Below, in pieces: positions 36,450 through 44,881 of a DNA stretch of 64,000 nt (its first letter is position 1; each line of letters begins with the position of its first letter). The notes under the pieces are model-generated. The model was given only the letters and a program-made list of their open reading frames with translations, was not told the DNA's origin and searched no databases. The DNA is taken from positions 8,574,470-8,638,469 of the forward strand of contig NZ_KB912942.1 in assembly GCF_000383915.1 (NCBI RefSeq), read 5' to 3'. The stretch is from Amycolatopsis benzoatilytica AK 16/65 (GTDB lineage: Bacteria > Actinomycetota > Actinomycetes > Mycobacteriales > Pseudonocardiaceae). The position numbers and the translations under genes were made by a program.

Positions 36450-38090
36450 GTGGCAGGACGGACTGGAGCTCAGCAGCTGGGGGACGCGCTCACGGCTCTC
36501 GGGACCGAAGTGGTGTTCGGCCTGCCGGGGGTGCACAACCTGCCGCTGTGGGAGGCGTTGGCGGACACCGGGATTCGCCTCGTCAACGTCCGGCACGAAC
36601 AGACCGCGGGGTACGCGGCCGACGGTTATGCGCGCCGGACGGGGAAACTCGGCGTCGCGCTGGTGACCACCGGCCCGGGCGCGGCGAACACGCTCGGCGC
36701 GGTCGGCGAGGCGACGGCGTCGGCGGCGCCGGTGCTGGTGATCGCCACCGACATCCCGTCCACACTGCGCCGCCCGGGGGTAGTCCGCGGTGTGCTGCAC
36801 GAGACCTCCGACCAGCAGGCGATGTTCGCGCCAGTGACCAAGGCCGGGTTCACGGTGCATCGCGCGGACCAGATCGGCATCACCCTGCATCGTGCCGCCC
36901 GGCTGGCGCTGATGCCCCAGAGCGGCCCGGTCTATCTGGGCATTCCGACCGATTTCCTGCGCGAGACCACGCCGCCGCGCGAACCGCCCGCGCCGCTGTC
37001 GGAGCGGGTGCTCGACCTGCCTGACCTGCCCCGCGCGGCCAAGCTGCTGGAATCCGCCCGCAACCCGCTGATCTGGGCAGGCGGCGGCGCGTTGCGCTCG
37101 GACGCCGGCGAAGCCGTCGGGAAACTCGCCGAACGGATCGCCGCGCCGGTGATCACCACGTTCGGCGCGCGCGGCCTGCTGCCCCCGGATCATCCTTGCC
37201 TGGCCCCGAATCCGGTGCACGCGCCGGAGGTCGGCCAGCTGTGGGACGAGGCCGACGTGGTGCTCGCGATCGGCACCGACTTCGACGGGCTGATGACGCA
37301 GAACTGGCTGATGCCCGCACCGCCGAAGCTGATCGCGGTCAATGTCGACGCGGACGACGCGGCGAAGAACTACCGGCCGGACGTCACCCTGGTCGGCGAT
37401 GCCCGCCGGGTCGTCGAATCGCTGCACCTGGAACCGCGGCCCGGGCTGGCCGAGCTGACCGCGCGGCTGGCCGGCATCGGGCGGCGGGTGCGCCAGCGGA
37501 TCCGGAACGAGGAACCGCAGGCCGCCGACTTTCTGTCCACTTTGGAGGAAGTGCTGCCTGCGGACGCGACGATCGTCACGGACATGTGCGTGGCCGGGTA
37601 CTGGATCGGCGGGTTCCATCGGGTCCGGGCACCCCGGCGGCTGGCCTATCCGATGGGGTGGGGGACGCTCGGGTACGGGTTCCCGGCCTCGCTCGGGGCC
37701 GGTGCCGCGGTGGAGGCGGCTGGCGGCGGGCGGGTCCTGTGCGTCACCGGAGACGGTGGTTTTCTTTACGGCATCGGGGATCTGGCTACGCTGGCGGAGG
37801 AACAGCTGCCGGTCACCGTGGTCGTGGTGGACGACGGCGGATACGGGATGTTGCGGTACGACCAGGACCAGGAAGGGCTGCCGCGGCGAGGGGTCGACTG
37901 GGACAGCCCGGATTTCGTCGGGCTGGCCCGGGCGTTCGGGATTCACGCGGACCGGGTTTCCGGGTTCGGCCGGGCGTTCCGGCGGTTGCTGAGCGAGTCG
38001 GTCGAGTCGGATGAGCCGAACGTGCTGGTGGTGCGGGCGAAGCTGCGGCCGCCGTTGAACACTTCGCCGCGGTGGTACCGGAAGCGTTGA
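36450..38090 (+). CDS. thiamine-diphosphate-dependent enzyme (acetolactate-synthase-like)
   Basis: A 546-residue TPP enzyme. The activating Glu is Glu50 (VRHEQTAGYAADGYAR), and the metal/TPP motif is TGDGGFLYG with DDGGYGML. This is a catabolic or decarboxylase-type relative, since no small regulatory subunit gene (ilvN) follows. TACCAT ends 7 bases before GTG 36450, again a leaderless arrangement. A perfect long palindrome follows downstream. Exact substrate not determinable. Confidence 0.84.
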   Translation: MAGRTGAQQLGDALTALGTEVVFGLPGVHNLPLWEALADTGIRLVNVRHEQTAGYAADGYARRTGKLGVALVTTGPGAANTLGAVGEATASAAPVLVIATDIPSTLRRPGVVRGVLHETSDQQAMFAPVTKAGFTVHRADQIGITLHRAARLALMPQSGPVYLGIPTDFLRETTPPREPPAPLSERVLDLPDLPRAAKLLESARNPLIWAGGGALRSDAGEAVGKLAERIAAPVITTFGARGLLPPDHPCLAPNPVHAPEVGQLWDEADVVLAIGTDFDGLMTQNWLMPAPPKLIAVNVDADDAAKNYRPDVTLVGDARRVVESLHLEPRPGLAELTARLAGIGRRVRQRIRNEEPQAADFLSTLEEVLPADATIVTDMCVAGYWIGGFHRVRAPRRLAYPMGWGTLGYGFPASLGAGAAVEAAGGGRVLCVTGDGGFLYGIGDLATLAEEQLPVTVVVVDDGGYGMLRYDQDQEGLPRRGVDWDSPDFVGLARAFGIHADRVSGFGRAFRRLLSESVESDEPNVLVVRAKLRPPLNTSPRWYRKR

Positions 38091-38258
38091 CGCGGCGCGG
38101 CGTGAGCCGGGCGGGGAGAGCCTTTCCGGCCGGCGCTTCCGCGGGCCTGGTCACATAGCCGTCTCGCTCCAGGGCTTGGAGCAGCACGTTCATCGACTGC
38201 CGGGTCACGAACGCGCCGCGTGCGAGCTCGGAGTTCGACCGGCCACTGCAGAGGTCGG

Positions 38259-38303
38259 TGAAGGGCTCCTCGAGGGAATCAGATTCCCTCGAGGAGCCCT
38301 TCA
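38259..38303. repeat. dispersed long palindrome, copy C (perfect)
   Basis: Perfect 22-bp arms around a single A; the arm begins TGAAGGGCTCCTCGAGGG and ends GAATC. The best-preserved family member, between two convergent genes. Confidence 0.8.
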
Positions 38304-38346
38304 AGGACCTCCGCAGTTGCGTACCAGGCCCGTCGGTCAGGCGGAG

Positions 38347-39027
38347 TCAGCTGTGGTGCGCGTCGGCGTCCCAGCCGAGGAAGGCGTTCAGGGTCGCCGT
38401 TCGGTGTGACCTGGCGCAGTGTTCGATCCACTCTGGTCCGGACCTGCCTCGGATCAGGGCCAGCAGCTGGTCGTGCTCGGCGACCGAGGCGGCCGCGCGG
38501 GCGGGTACGAACGAGAACGTCGAGTCGCGGATCGTCGCGAGCTGGGCCCAGCCCTTCTTGACGACGTCGACGAGGCTGGGGTTGGGACAGCGCGAGTAGA
38601 GGATCTCGTGGAACTCCTGGTTGAGCCGGGTGAACTCGACGGGATCCAGCGCGTCCAGGCCGGCTCGCATCCGGTCGTTCAGGCCGGTCGCGGCGGCCAG
38701 GTCGTCGTCGGTGAGGTGCCGGGCGGCCAGTGCGGTGGCGGCGCTTTCCACGATCGCGAGCATCTGCATGGTGTGCTCGTAGCCGACCGGGTCGATCGCG
38801 GCGACCGTCGCGCCGACGTTCCGTTCGAAGTGCACCAGGCCTTCGGCCTGCAGCAGCCGGACCGCCTCGCGGACCGGGACGGTGCTCACCTCGAACTCCT
38901 TGGCCAGCGAGCCGAGGACCAGCCGGTGCCCGGCCTGGTACGCGCCGGTGGTGATCCGGGATCTCAGCACCTGGTAGGTGCGCTGGGACTTGCTGAGCCC
39001 GGCTTCCGTTCCCTGGGTCGTGGACAT
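38347..39027 (-). CDS. GntR-family (FCD) transcriptional regulator
   Basis: A 226-residue FadR-type GntR protein. Winged helix at about residues 15-75 (VSTVPVREAVRLLQAEGLV), then the FCD domain (NQEFHEILYSRC and two further His for metal). It starts at ATG 39027 with GGAGGGGG upstream. It is divergent from an MHS transporter and aminotransferase. Two related 12-mers (39101 and 39245) in the shared region are its likely operators. Confidence 0.87.
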   Translation of the reverse strand: MSTTQGTEAGLSKSQRTYQVLRSRITTGAYQAGHRLVLGSLAKEFEVSTVPVREAVRLLQAEGLVHFERNVGATVAAIDPVGYEHTMQMLAIVESAATALAARHLTDDDLAAATGLNDRMRAGLDALDPVEFTRLNQEFHEILYSRCPNPSLVDVVKKGWAQLATIRDSTFSFVPARAAASVAEHDQLLALIRGRSGPEWIEHCARSHRTATLNAFLGWDADAHHS

Positions 39028-39100
39028 CGCTGGCCCCCTCCTCGCCGCCCGCTGCAGCGGGGTGTGCGGGTCACGGTAGCTGGTCCGAGTACCGCGCTGA

Positions 39101-39112
39101 ATCATATACTAT
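39101..39112. promoter_or_regulatory. candidate GntR operator ATCATATACTAT
   Basis: AT-rich 12-mer upstream of the GntR gene, matching ATTATATACGAT at 39245 at 10 of 12 positions; consensus ATYATATACKAT. Confidence 0.5.
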
Positions 39113-39244
39113 TTCCCCAGTTGACCGCCTGGTTGAGTGCGGCCGCGGCAGTCCGTTGACGGCGACTTCATCAGCTCGTGTCAACCAGTGCAGACACGTA
39201 ATCCGGAGTCGGTGCTGGATTGAGTCTTGTCGAACTACCTGCTG

Positions 39245-39256
39245 ATTATATACGAT
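39245..39256. promoter_or_regulatory. candidate GntR operator ATTATATACGAT
   Basis: Second copy of the 39101 motif, 46 bp before the MHS transporter start. One copy lies near each divergent gene. Confidence 0.5.
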
Positions 39257-39302
39257 CTGCCGCGTTCGCTGAGAACACCGCAGAGCAGCTAAGGGAGTCG
39301 CA

Positions 39303-40637
39303 ATGCCGCGATCGACCGGGAGCACCGGGGGCATCAGCAGAGAACACCGCAGGGTCGTGCTGGCCGCGATGGTCGGTACGACCATCGAGTGGTTCGACTT
39401 CTTCGTCTACGCCATCTGCGCCGGACTCGTCTTCGCGACGCAGTACTTCTCCGTGCTCGGCAAGGACGCGCTGATCCTGTCGTTCGCGACGGTCGGCATC
39501 AGCTTCTTCTTCCGCCCGATCGGCGCGATCATCGCCGGGCACCTCGGCGACCGGCTCGGCCGGCGCGCGATGCTGATCCTCACCCTGCTGCTGATGGGAA
39601 TCTCGACGGTGCTGATCGGCCTGGTGCCGAACACCGCCTCGATCGGCGTCTGGGCCCCGGTCATCCTGGTGCTGCTGCGCATCGTGCAGGGGCTGTCGGC
39701 GGGCGGCGAATGGGGCGGCGCGGCGCTGCTCGCGGTCGAGCACGCGCCCGCCGGACGGCGCGGGCTGTACGGCGCGTTCCCGCAGATCGGCGTGCCGATC
39801 GGGCTGCTGCTCGCCAACGGCGTGCTCGCGCTGGTCACCGCGCTGACGACGCCGGAACAATTCCTGTCGTGGGGCTGGCGGATCCCGTTCCTGCTGAGCG
39901 TGGTGCTGATCGTCGCCGGGCTGCTGATCCGTTCGCGGGTCGCGGAGAGTCCGGTGTTCGAGGAAGTCCGAGAGACGAAGGCGCGTTCGAGCATCCCGCT
40001 GGTGCACCTGTTCCGGCATCACTGGAAGCTGGTGATCGCGGGCGCGCTGCTGTTCGCCGCCAACAACGCGGTCGGCTACATGACCACCGGCGGCTACGTG
40101 CAGTCGTACGCGACGAAGTCGCTGCACCTGGACCGGTCGACGGTGCTGATCGCGGTGATGGTCTCCGCGGTCGCCTGGCTGGTCAGCACGCTTGTCGGCG
40201 GCTGGCTCGCGGACCGGATCGGCCGGTTGCGGACCTACCAGGTCGGGTTCGTCCTTCAGTTGGTCTGGATGTTCCCGTTCTTCGCGCTGGTAGACACCGG
40301 CAGCGTCGGACTGCTCGTGCTCGCGCTGGTGCTGTTCTCGGCCGGGCTTGGGCTCACCTACGGTCCCCAGTCGGCGCTGTACGCGGAGATGTATCCGACG
40401 ACCGTCCGCTACAGCGGTGCGGCCATCTCGTACGCGATCGGGGCCGTGCTCGGCGGGGCCTTCGCGCCGACCATCGCCGAAGCGCTGCAGACCAGCACCG
40501 GAACGGTCTACGCGGTTGGCGGCTATCTCGCGGTGATGACCGTGATCGGACTGGTGACCAGCTTCTTCGTGAAGGATCGCCCCGGTCGATCGCTCGCTGC
40601 CGCGCCTGCCGAGGCCAACGCAGTCGAAAACGTCTGA
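39303..40637 (+). CDS. MFS transporter, metabolite:H+ symporter (MHS) family
   Basis: A 444-residue, 12-helix transporter of the MHS (ProP/ShiA/KgtP) branch. It has VGTTIEWFDFFVYA in helix 1, GHLGDRLGRRAML after helix 2 and RIVQGLSAGGEWGGAALL in helix 4, all family hallmarks. MHS members import dicarboxylates, betaines or aromatic acids with protons. Start ATG 39303 has GGGAG upstream. Probably regulated by the divergent GntR protein. Confidence 0.88.
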   Translation: MPRSTGSTGGISREHRRVVLAAMVGTTIEWFDFFVYAICAGLVFATQYFSVLGKDALILSFATVGISFFFRPIGAIIAGHLGDRLGRRAMLILTLLLMGISTVLIGLVPNTASIGVWAPVILVLLRIVQGLSAGGEWGGAALLAVEHAPAGRRGLYGAFPQIGVPIGLLLANGVLALVTALTTPEQFLSWGWRIPFLLSVVLIVAGLLIRSRVAESPVFEEVRETKARSSIPLVHLFRHHWKLVIAGALLFAANNAVGYMTTGGYVQSYATKSLHLDRSTVLIAVMVSAVAWLVSTLVGGWLADRIGRLRTYQVGFVLQLVWMFPFFALVDTGSVGLLVLALVLFSAGLGLTYGPQSALYAEMYPTTVRYSGAAISYAIGAVLGGAFAPTIAEALQTSTGTVYAVGGYLAVMTVIGLVTSFFVKDRPGRSLAAAPAEANAVENV

Positions 40638-40786
40638 ACGGCGGCCCGTCCCGGAGCGATGGGCTGCGGGCTCCGCGACGGCGCGCGTCGAGCGGTTCGC
40701 AGATCCCCGGCGGGGCGGGTAGAAAAGGGGCGGCGGCCGGCCTCCGCGCGGGAGCCGGCCGGATGAGCTGACCCCGAGGAGGAACA

Positions 40787-42058
40787 ATGGCCGACCAGCA
40801 GCCGAATCCGCTGTGGCACCCGTTCGCGGACATGGGCGCGGTCGACGGGAACCGGTTCGTGGTGACCCGCGGAGAGGGGTCCTACGTCTGGGATGACGCC
40901 GGACGGCGCTACTTCGACGCGTCCGCGTCGCTCTGGTACTCGAACCTCGGCCACGGCCGACCGGAAATCACCCAGGCCGTCGCCGCGCAGCTGGAGAAGC
41001 TCGACGCGTACAACCTGTTCGGCGGCGTCGCGAACGAGCCGGCGCTCAAACTGGCGTCGCGGCTGTCCGAGCTCGCCCCGGTGCCGGGGTCGAAGGTGTT
41101 CCTCGGTTCCGGCGGCGGCGACGTGGTGGACACCGCGGTCAAGATCGCGCGCTCGTACTTCGTGCACACCGGACGGCCGGAGAAGACGCACGTGATCAGC
41201 CGGACCCAGGGCTATCACGGCACGCACGGTTTCGGCACCGCCGCGGCCGGCATTCCGGCGAACGCGGAGGGCTGGGGCCCGCTGGCGACCGGGTTTTCGC
41301 AGGTGCCTTACGACGACGCGGCCGCGCTGGAGGCGGAGATCCTTCGCGTCGGCGCGGACAAGGTGGCCGCGTTCTTCTGCGAACCGGTCATCGGTGCCGG
41401 CGGCGTGCTGCTGCCGCCGGACGGGTACATCGAAGCCGTGGCGGCGATCTGCCGCAAGCACGAGGTGTTGTTCGTCGCGGACTGCGTGATCTGCGCCTGG
41501 GGCCGGCTCGGCACCTGGTACGGCATCGATCGCTGGCCGGTGCAGCCGGACCTGGTGACCACCGCGAAGGGCGTCACGAGCGGGACGATTCCACTGGGCG
41601 TGCTGCTGGTCGCCCCGCACGTCGCGGAGCCGTTCTTCACCGGCAAGCCGGGCGCGCCGATCCTGCGGCACGGCGCGACCTACGCCGGGCACCCGGTCGC
41701 GTGCGCCGCCGCGAACGCGACGCTGGACATCTACGAACGCGACGACCTGATCCCGCGCGGCAAGGCACTGGAGAAGCCGCTGGCCGACGCGCTGTCCGGC
41801 GCGGCGGAGCACTCCGCGGTCGCGGAGGTACGGGCCGGGCTGGGGTTCTTGGCCGCCGTCGAACTCGCGCCGGAGGTGCTGGCCGCGGACCCGGGCGCGC
41901 CCGGCAAGCTGCACCGGCTCCTGCTGAACGAGGGCGTGATCGTGCGCTCGCTCGCGAAGGGTCTCGCGGTGTCGCCGCCGCTGGTCGCCGACGAGGCGGA
42001 ACTGGACCTGCTGGCCGAGGCGGTGCCGCGGGCGCTGGACCGGCTGGTCGCCGGCTGA
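40787..42058 (+). CDS. class-III PLP aminotransferase
   Basis: A 423-residue omega-amino-acid:pyruvate-type aminotransferase. PLP Lys261 sits in TTAKGVTSG. The usual DEV-x-GFGR motif reads DCVICAWGRLG: cofactor Asp232 is kept but the neighbouring Glu is Cys and GF is AW, an unusual variation. GAGGAGG lies upstream of the ATG. It follows the MHS transporter by 149 bp with a GC hairpin between (about 40734-40761), so it likely acts on the imported compound. Confidence 0.85.
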   Translation: MADQQPNPLWHPFADMGAVDGNRFVVTRGEGSYVWDDAGRRYFDASASLWYSNLGHGRPEITQAVAAQLEKLDAYNLFGGVANEPALKLASRLSELAPVPGSKVFLGSGGGDVVDTAVKIARSYFVHTGRPEKTHVISRTQGYHGTHGFGTAAAGIPANAEGWGPLATGFSQVPYDDAAALEAEILRVGADKVAAFFCEPVIGAGGVLLPPDGYIEAVAAICRKHEVLFVADCVICAWGRLGTWYGIDRWPVQPDLVTTAKGVTSGTIPLGVLLVAPHVAEPFFTGKPGAPILRHGATYAGHPVACAAANATLDIYERDDLIPRGKALEKPLADALSGAAEHSAVAEVRAGLGFLAAVELAPEVLAADPGAPGKLHRLLLNEGVIVRSLAKGLAVSPPLVADEAELDLLAEAVPRALDRLVAG

Positions 42059-42077
42059 TCCTGTCCACAAAGGACGA

Positions 42078-42112
42078 AAACGGGGCGATGCCGTCGCGGC
42101 ACCGCCCCGTTT
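42078..42112. terminator. bidirectional hairpin terminator
   Basis: AAACGGGGCG / CGCCCCGTTT arms with an inner TGCCG/CGGCA pairing, between convergent genes. The AAAC/GTTT flanks give short U-runs on both strands. Confidence 0.7.
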
Positions 42113-42121
42113 CCCGTTTCG

Positions 42122-43126
42122 CTACTTGCAGTTGAGCGTTCCGGTGCGGAGCGCGTGGTTGTCGTCATTGTCGTCGTCGGACCAGACGACCTGCTTCGAC
42201 CCGTTCACGCAGTTCGGCGAGATCGCGAAGCCCTCGTTGTTGTAGTTCGACATCCCGGACGGCCGGTCGTACTCGGCGCTGACCGCGAATGTGCCGTTCG
42301 CGTTGATGTCGAGCGTGGTGGTGTGGCCCTTGCAGTTGTTGTCGCACTCGGCCCACAGGTGCCCGGTCGAGGCCTCGTACTCGAGGTCCATGATCGTCGA
42401 GAAGCCGCTGTCGATCGTGGCGACCCGGGTGTACTTCTTGCCGGACTGGTCGAGCGCATAGGCGTAGATCTTGCCGTTGGCTTCGAGCCCGGCGAAGTAC
42501 AGGCCGGTGCCGTGGTTCGGGTATTTCGCCGGATCGTAGACGGCCTTGGTGCGCTCATCTCGGAATTTGCGCGCGGTCAGCGCGGAGTCCGGGACCCAGG
42601 CGATGGCTTCGAAGCCCTTGTTCGGGTCGACGCTCGGCAGGTCGGCGGTGAGGTCCCACTCCGCGGTCGCGTTGATCGACTTGCCGGACCCGGAGGTGTC
42701 GAAGCGCAGGATGCCCGGCTTGCTGGTGTCGCCGTTGTCGTTGTCGCGCTCGGTGGAGGCGAAAACGCCGTCCGGCGTGGAGACGACGCCCTCGGTGTCC
42801 GGGTCGCCGCTGCCGCCCGGGTAGTGCAGGGACTTGCCCTTGCCCCAGCCGTTCGCGGTGTCCGGACGCCACTTCGCGCCGTCCGGCACCAGCCGGTACA
42901 GCTTGCTCGGCCCGTTGTCGATCGCCCAGAGCACCTGGGGAGATTCGAAGGACAGGCCGCTGAGGTTCTTGCCGAAAACGCCGGAACCGTCCGCGACGGC
43001 GACCTTGGACCCGCCAGGCCACGCGGTGGACTTCGGCGCCGCGTGGGCCGCACCGGCCCCGAAGGCGAGCGCGACGACCGACAACGCGACAGTGACCCGG
43101 ATTTTTCCACGCTGGTGCGCAAACAA
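42122..43126 (-). CDS. secreted phytase-like / esterase-like beta-propeller protein
   Basis: A 334-residue exported protein. The signal peptide is about residues 1-29 (VTVALSVVALAFGAGAAHA). The mature part resembles the esterase-like-activity-of-phytase family, with repeated strands such as GLSFESPQVLWAIDNGPSKL and FEAIAWVPDSAL and acidic loops (DDDNDDN) that could bind calcium. Start TTG 43126 has AAGGAG 9 bases upstream. It stands alone; its substrate is unknown. Confidence 0.78.
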   Translation of the reverse strand: MFAHQRGKIRVTVALSVVALAFGAGAAHAAPKSTAWPGGSKVAVADGSGVFGKNLSGLSFESPQVLWAIDNGPSKLYRLVPDGAKWRPDTANGWGKGKSLHYPGGSGDPDTEGVVSTPDGVFASTERDNDNGDTSKPGILRFDTSGSGKSINATAEWDLTADLPSVDPNKGFEAIAWVPDSALTARKFRDERTKAVYDPAKYPNHGTGLYFAGLEANGKIYAYALDQSGKKYTRVATIDSGFSTIMDLEYEASTGHLWAECDNNCKGHTTTLDINANGTFAVSAEYDRPSGMSNYNNEGFAISPNCVNGSKQVVWSDDDNDDNHALRTGTLNCK

Positions 43127-43718
43127 GAGAAGCCGCTCCTTCTGTCCGTCCGGGTGCCGCTCGCGGCAGCGCCCAGGGTCTTCTGCTGACAGCGGCGATC
43201 CCGGTCGACGGGACTTTCAGCAGCGGGTGATCAACAGTTCAGCACACGGTGCGGCCAGGAGGCAACAAACGGAAGACGGTGCTGTTCCGGTGACTGGCAC
43301 GGGGCGTTCACCGGGTTTTCGCTTGTGCGGACGGAAGTGCGGAGAGCTGAGGTGCCGGAGCGGCGGGGCTCGGCGGCCAGTCGATTCCTCGGCGGGTTGT
43401 CCGGCCTGGCGGCTTCTGCGGGATCGTTGAGCGGCAACGGACATCGCGGTCGTCGAGCGGTCCGGGGGCGGAATCGCGTTGAGGAAACTCGAATCGTCCG
43501 TTGTACTGCAACGGAGGCGAGCCGCCCAGCGTCCGCGGAAGCGGCACCGGGCGGCGATCCGACGCCTGCCCTGTCCATCGCGGAGTTGCCGAGCGCTGGG
43601 TCGCGGCCACTCGGCACATGGCTGCAGGCGCGGCGCGTCCCCGCCATGAGTGCCGCGCGGCAGCGTTCGCCACCGAGCCGCGATCCGCCATACCGGGGTC
43701 GCTGCGCCGCAGCGTTTT
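43127..43718. other. intergenic region with a direct repeat, no convincing gene
   Basis: About 590 bases. Open frames here are high-GC shadows with no family resemblance. The 3' part holds one copy of a direct repeat (43661-43693). Confidence 0.5.
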
Positions 43719-43742
43719 TCACCGAGCCGCGATCCGCCACAC
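43661..43742. repeat. direct repeat, two copies of about 33 bp, 49-bp period
   Basis: Two copies share CACCGAGCCGCGATCCGCCA exactly (43671-43690 and 43720-43739) with similar flanks. The second copy encodes the C-terminal VWRIAAR of the small gene, so the first is probably a duplicated gene end. Confidence 0.65.
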
Positions 43743-43916
43743 TGGCACGTTGACGACCGCCGACGGCATCCCCGGCGCGCCGCTGTCCCCGGGGACGACT
43801 GTGAACCGCCACTTGTCCACCCCGCCGCCCATGATTTCCGCGCAGCGGCGGGCGCCGTCCGCGTTGGCGAAGCGGACCTGCTGGCCGCTGGCGAGGTGGG
43901 TGATCTTGACCGCCAC
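43719..43916 (-). CDS. small hypothetical protein (65 aa)
   Basis: A 65-residue protein beginning VAVKITHLASGQQVRFANAD and ending VWRIAAR. No family recognised. The strand-rich pattern suggests a small beta-barrel. GGGAGG is 4 bases before GTG 43916. A duplicated copy of its last codons lies just downstream. Confidence 0.55.
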   Translation of the reverse strand: MAVKITHLASGQQVRFANADGARRCAEIMGGGVDKWRFTVVPGDSGAPGMPSAVVNVPVWRIAAR

Positions 43917-44196
43917 GATGCCTCCCGGGATGGGCTGAAACTGGAGTGCCGGCCCGCGGAGCTTCCCCCTCCGGGGCCGGCTCAACCAGTAGAACACGTG
44001 TTCGATTCCGGTGGCAACGCAGGTCCCCCTCCCGAGCGACCCGGGCGGCGCGGCAGAGTGGCCCGGGTTGCTCGGGTGCGGCGAAGATGGCTTCTCTGCA
44101 AGGGAAATCACCGGGGTCTCGGCACCGGGACAAGGAAGGGTTCGGTGCCCGCTTGCGGGGCGGGACGCGGTATCCGGTGCGGTTCGGGCGTCTTGC

Positions 44197-44787
44197 TCAC
44201 TCCGGCCACAACGCCCGGACCGCGTCCGGGAACCCGGCCACTCCGGACGGGCCGAGCAGTGCCAGGTTGAACAGGAAGCCCGGCAGGATCGACAGGAGCA
44301 CCTGGGCGAGGTCGCCGGCGGGGGCTCCGGTCCAGGACCCGGCTTGCTGGCGGTCGCGGACGAGCGCGGCGAGGTCGCCGGTCATGGTGCGGGCCGCCGC
44401 TTCCAGTTGCTCGGCCAGCGCGCGATCGCGCAGCGCTTCCGACCACACCACCACCGCGATCGTGGCCAGCTGGTTGTCGCGATGCTGATCGAGCACCGCT
44501 TCCAGCAGCTTCGCCAGGACCGCGCCGACTCGGCGCTCGTTCTCCGTCTCGGACAGCACGCTGCGCAGCACCCCGGCGACGCGGTCGAGATTCTGTGCGG
44601 CGACGCCGACGATCAAGTCCTCCTTCTTGGGGAAGTACCGGTAGACCGCGCCCGCGGACAGTCCGGCTTCGGCGAAGACGTCCTGCATCGACGTGCGGTG
44701 GAAGCCGTTGCGGACGAAGCATCGGCGCGCGGCCGCCAGTATCTCCGCTCGCCGGTCTTCCTTGTGCTGCTCGCTGACTTTCGGCAT
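44197..44787 (-). CDS. TetR-family transcriptional regulator
   Basis: A 196-residue TetR repressor. The helix-turn-helix is at about residues 12-58 (FAEAGLSAGAVYRYFPKKEDL), followed by a helical ligand domain. ATG 44787 follows GGAGGGAGCGGC. It is divergent from the SMP-30-like gene; a 30-bp imperfect palindrome lies between the starts and is its likely operator. Confidence 0.88.
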   Translation of the reverse strand: MPKVSEQHKEDRRAEILAAARRCFVRNGFHRTSMQDVFAEAGLSAGAVYRYFPKKEDLIVGVAAQNLDRVAGVLRSVLSETENERRVGAVLAKLLEAVLDQHRDNQLATIAVVVWSEALRDRALAEQLEAAARTMTGDLAALVRDRQQAGSWTGAPAGDLAQVLLSILPGFLFNLALLGPSGVAGFPDAVRALWPE

Positions 44788-44830
44788 GCCGCTCCCTCCT
44801 TGACGTCCTGGCCGGCCGAGTCTAGCGTGG

Positions 44831-44860
44831 AAGAAAAGCGGATGTCCGTCCTCTTTTATT
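44831..44860. promoter_or_regulatory. TetR operator between divergent genes
   Basis: Imperfect 30-bp palindrome with outer arms AAGAAAAG and CTCTTTTATT and inner GGA/TCC. About 12 of 15 positions pair. Placed between the TetR gene and the SMP-30-like gene. Confidence 0.6.
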
Positions 44861-44881
44861 CCGGCAGAACGGAGGAGTCTG

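Noticed and set aside
36450..38090. Calling the TPP enzyme biosynthetic IlvB
   Set aside because: No ilvN or ilvC follows; the motifs suit the broader decarboxylase-like group.
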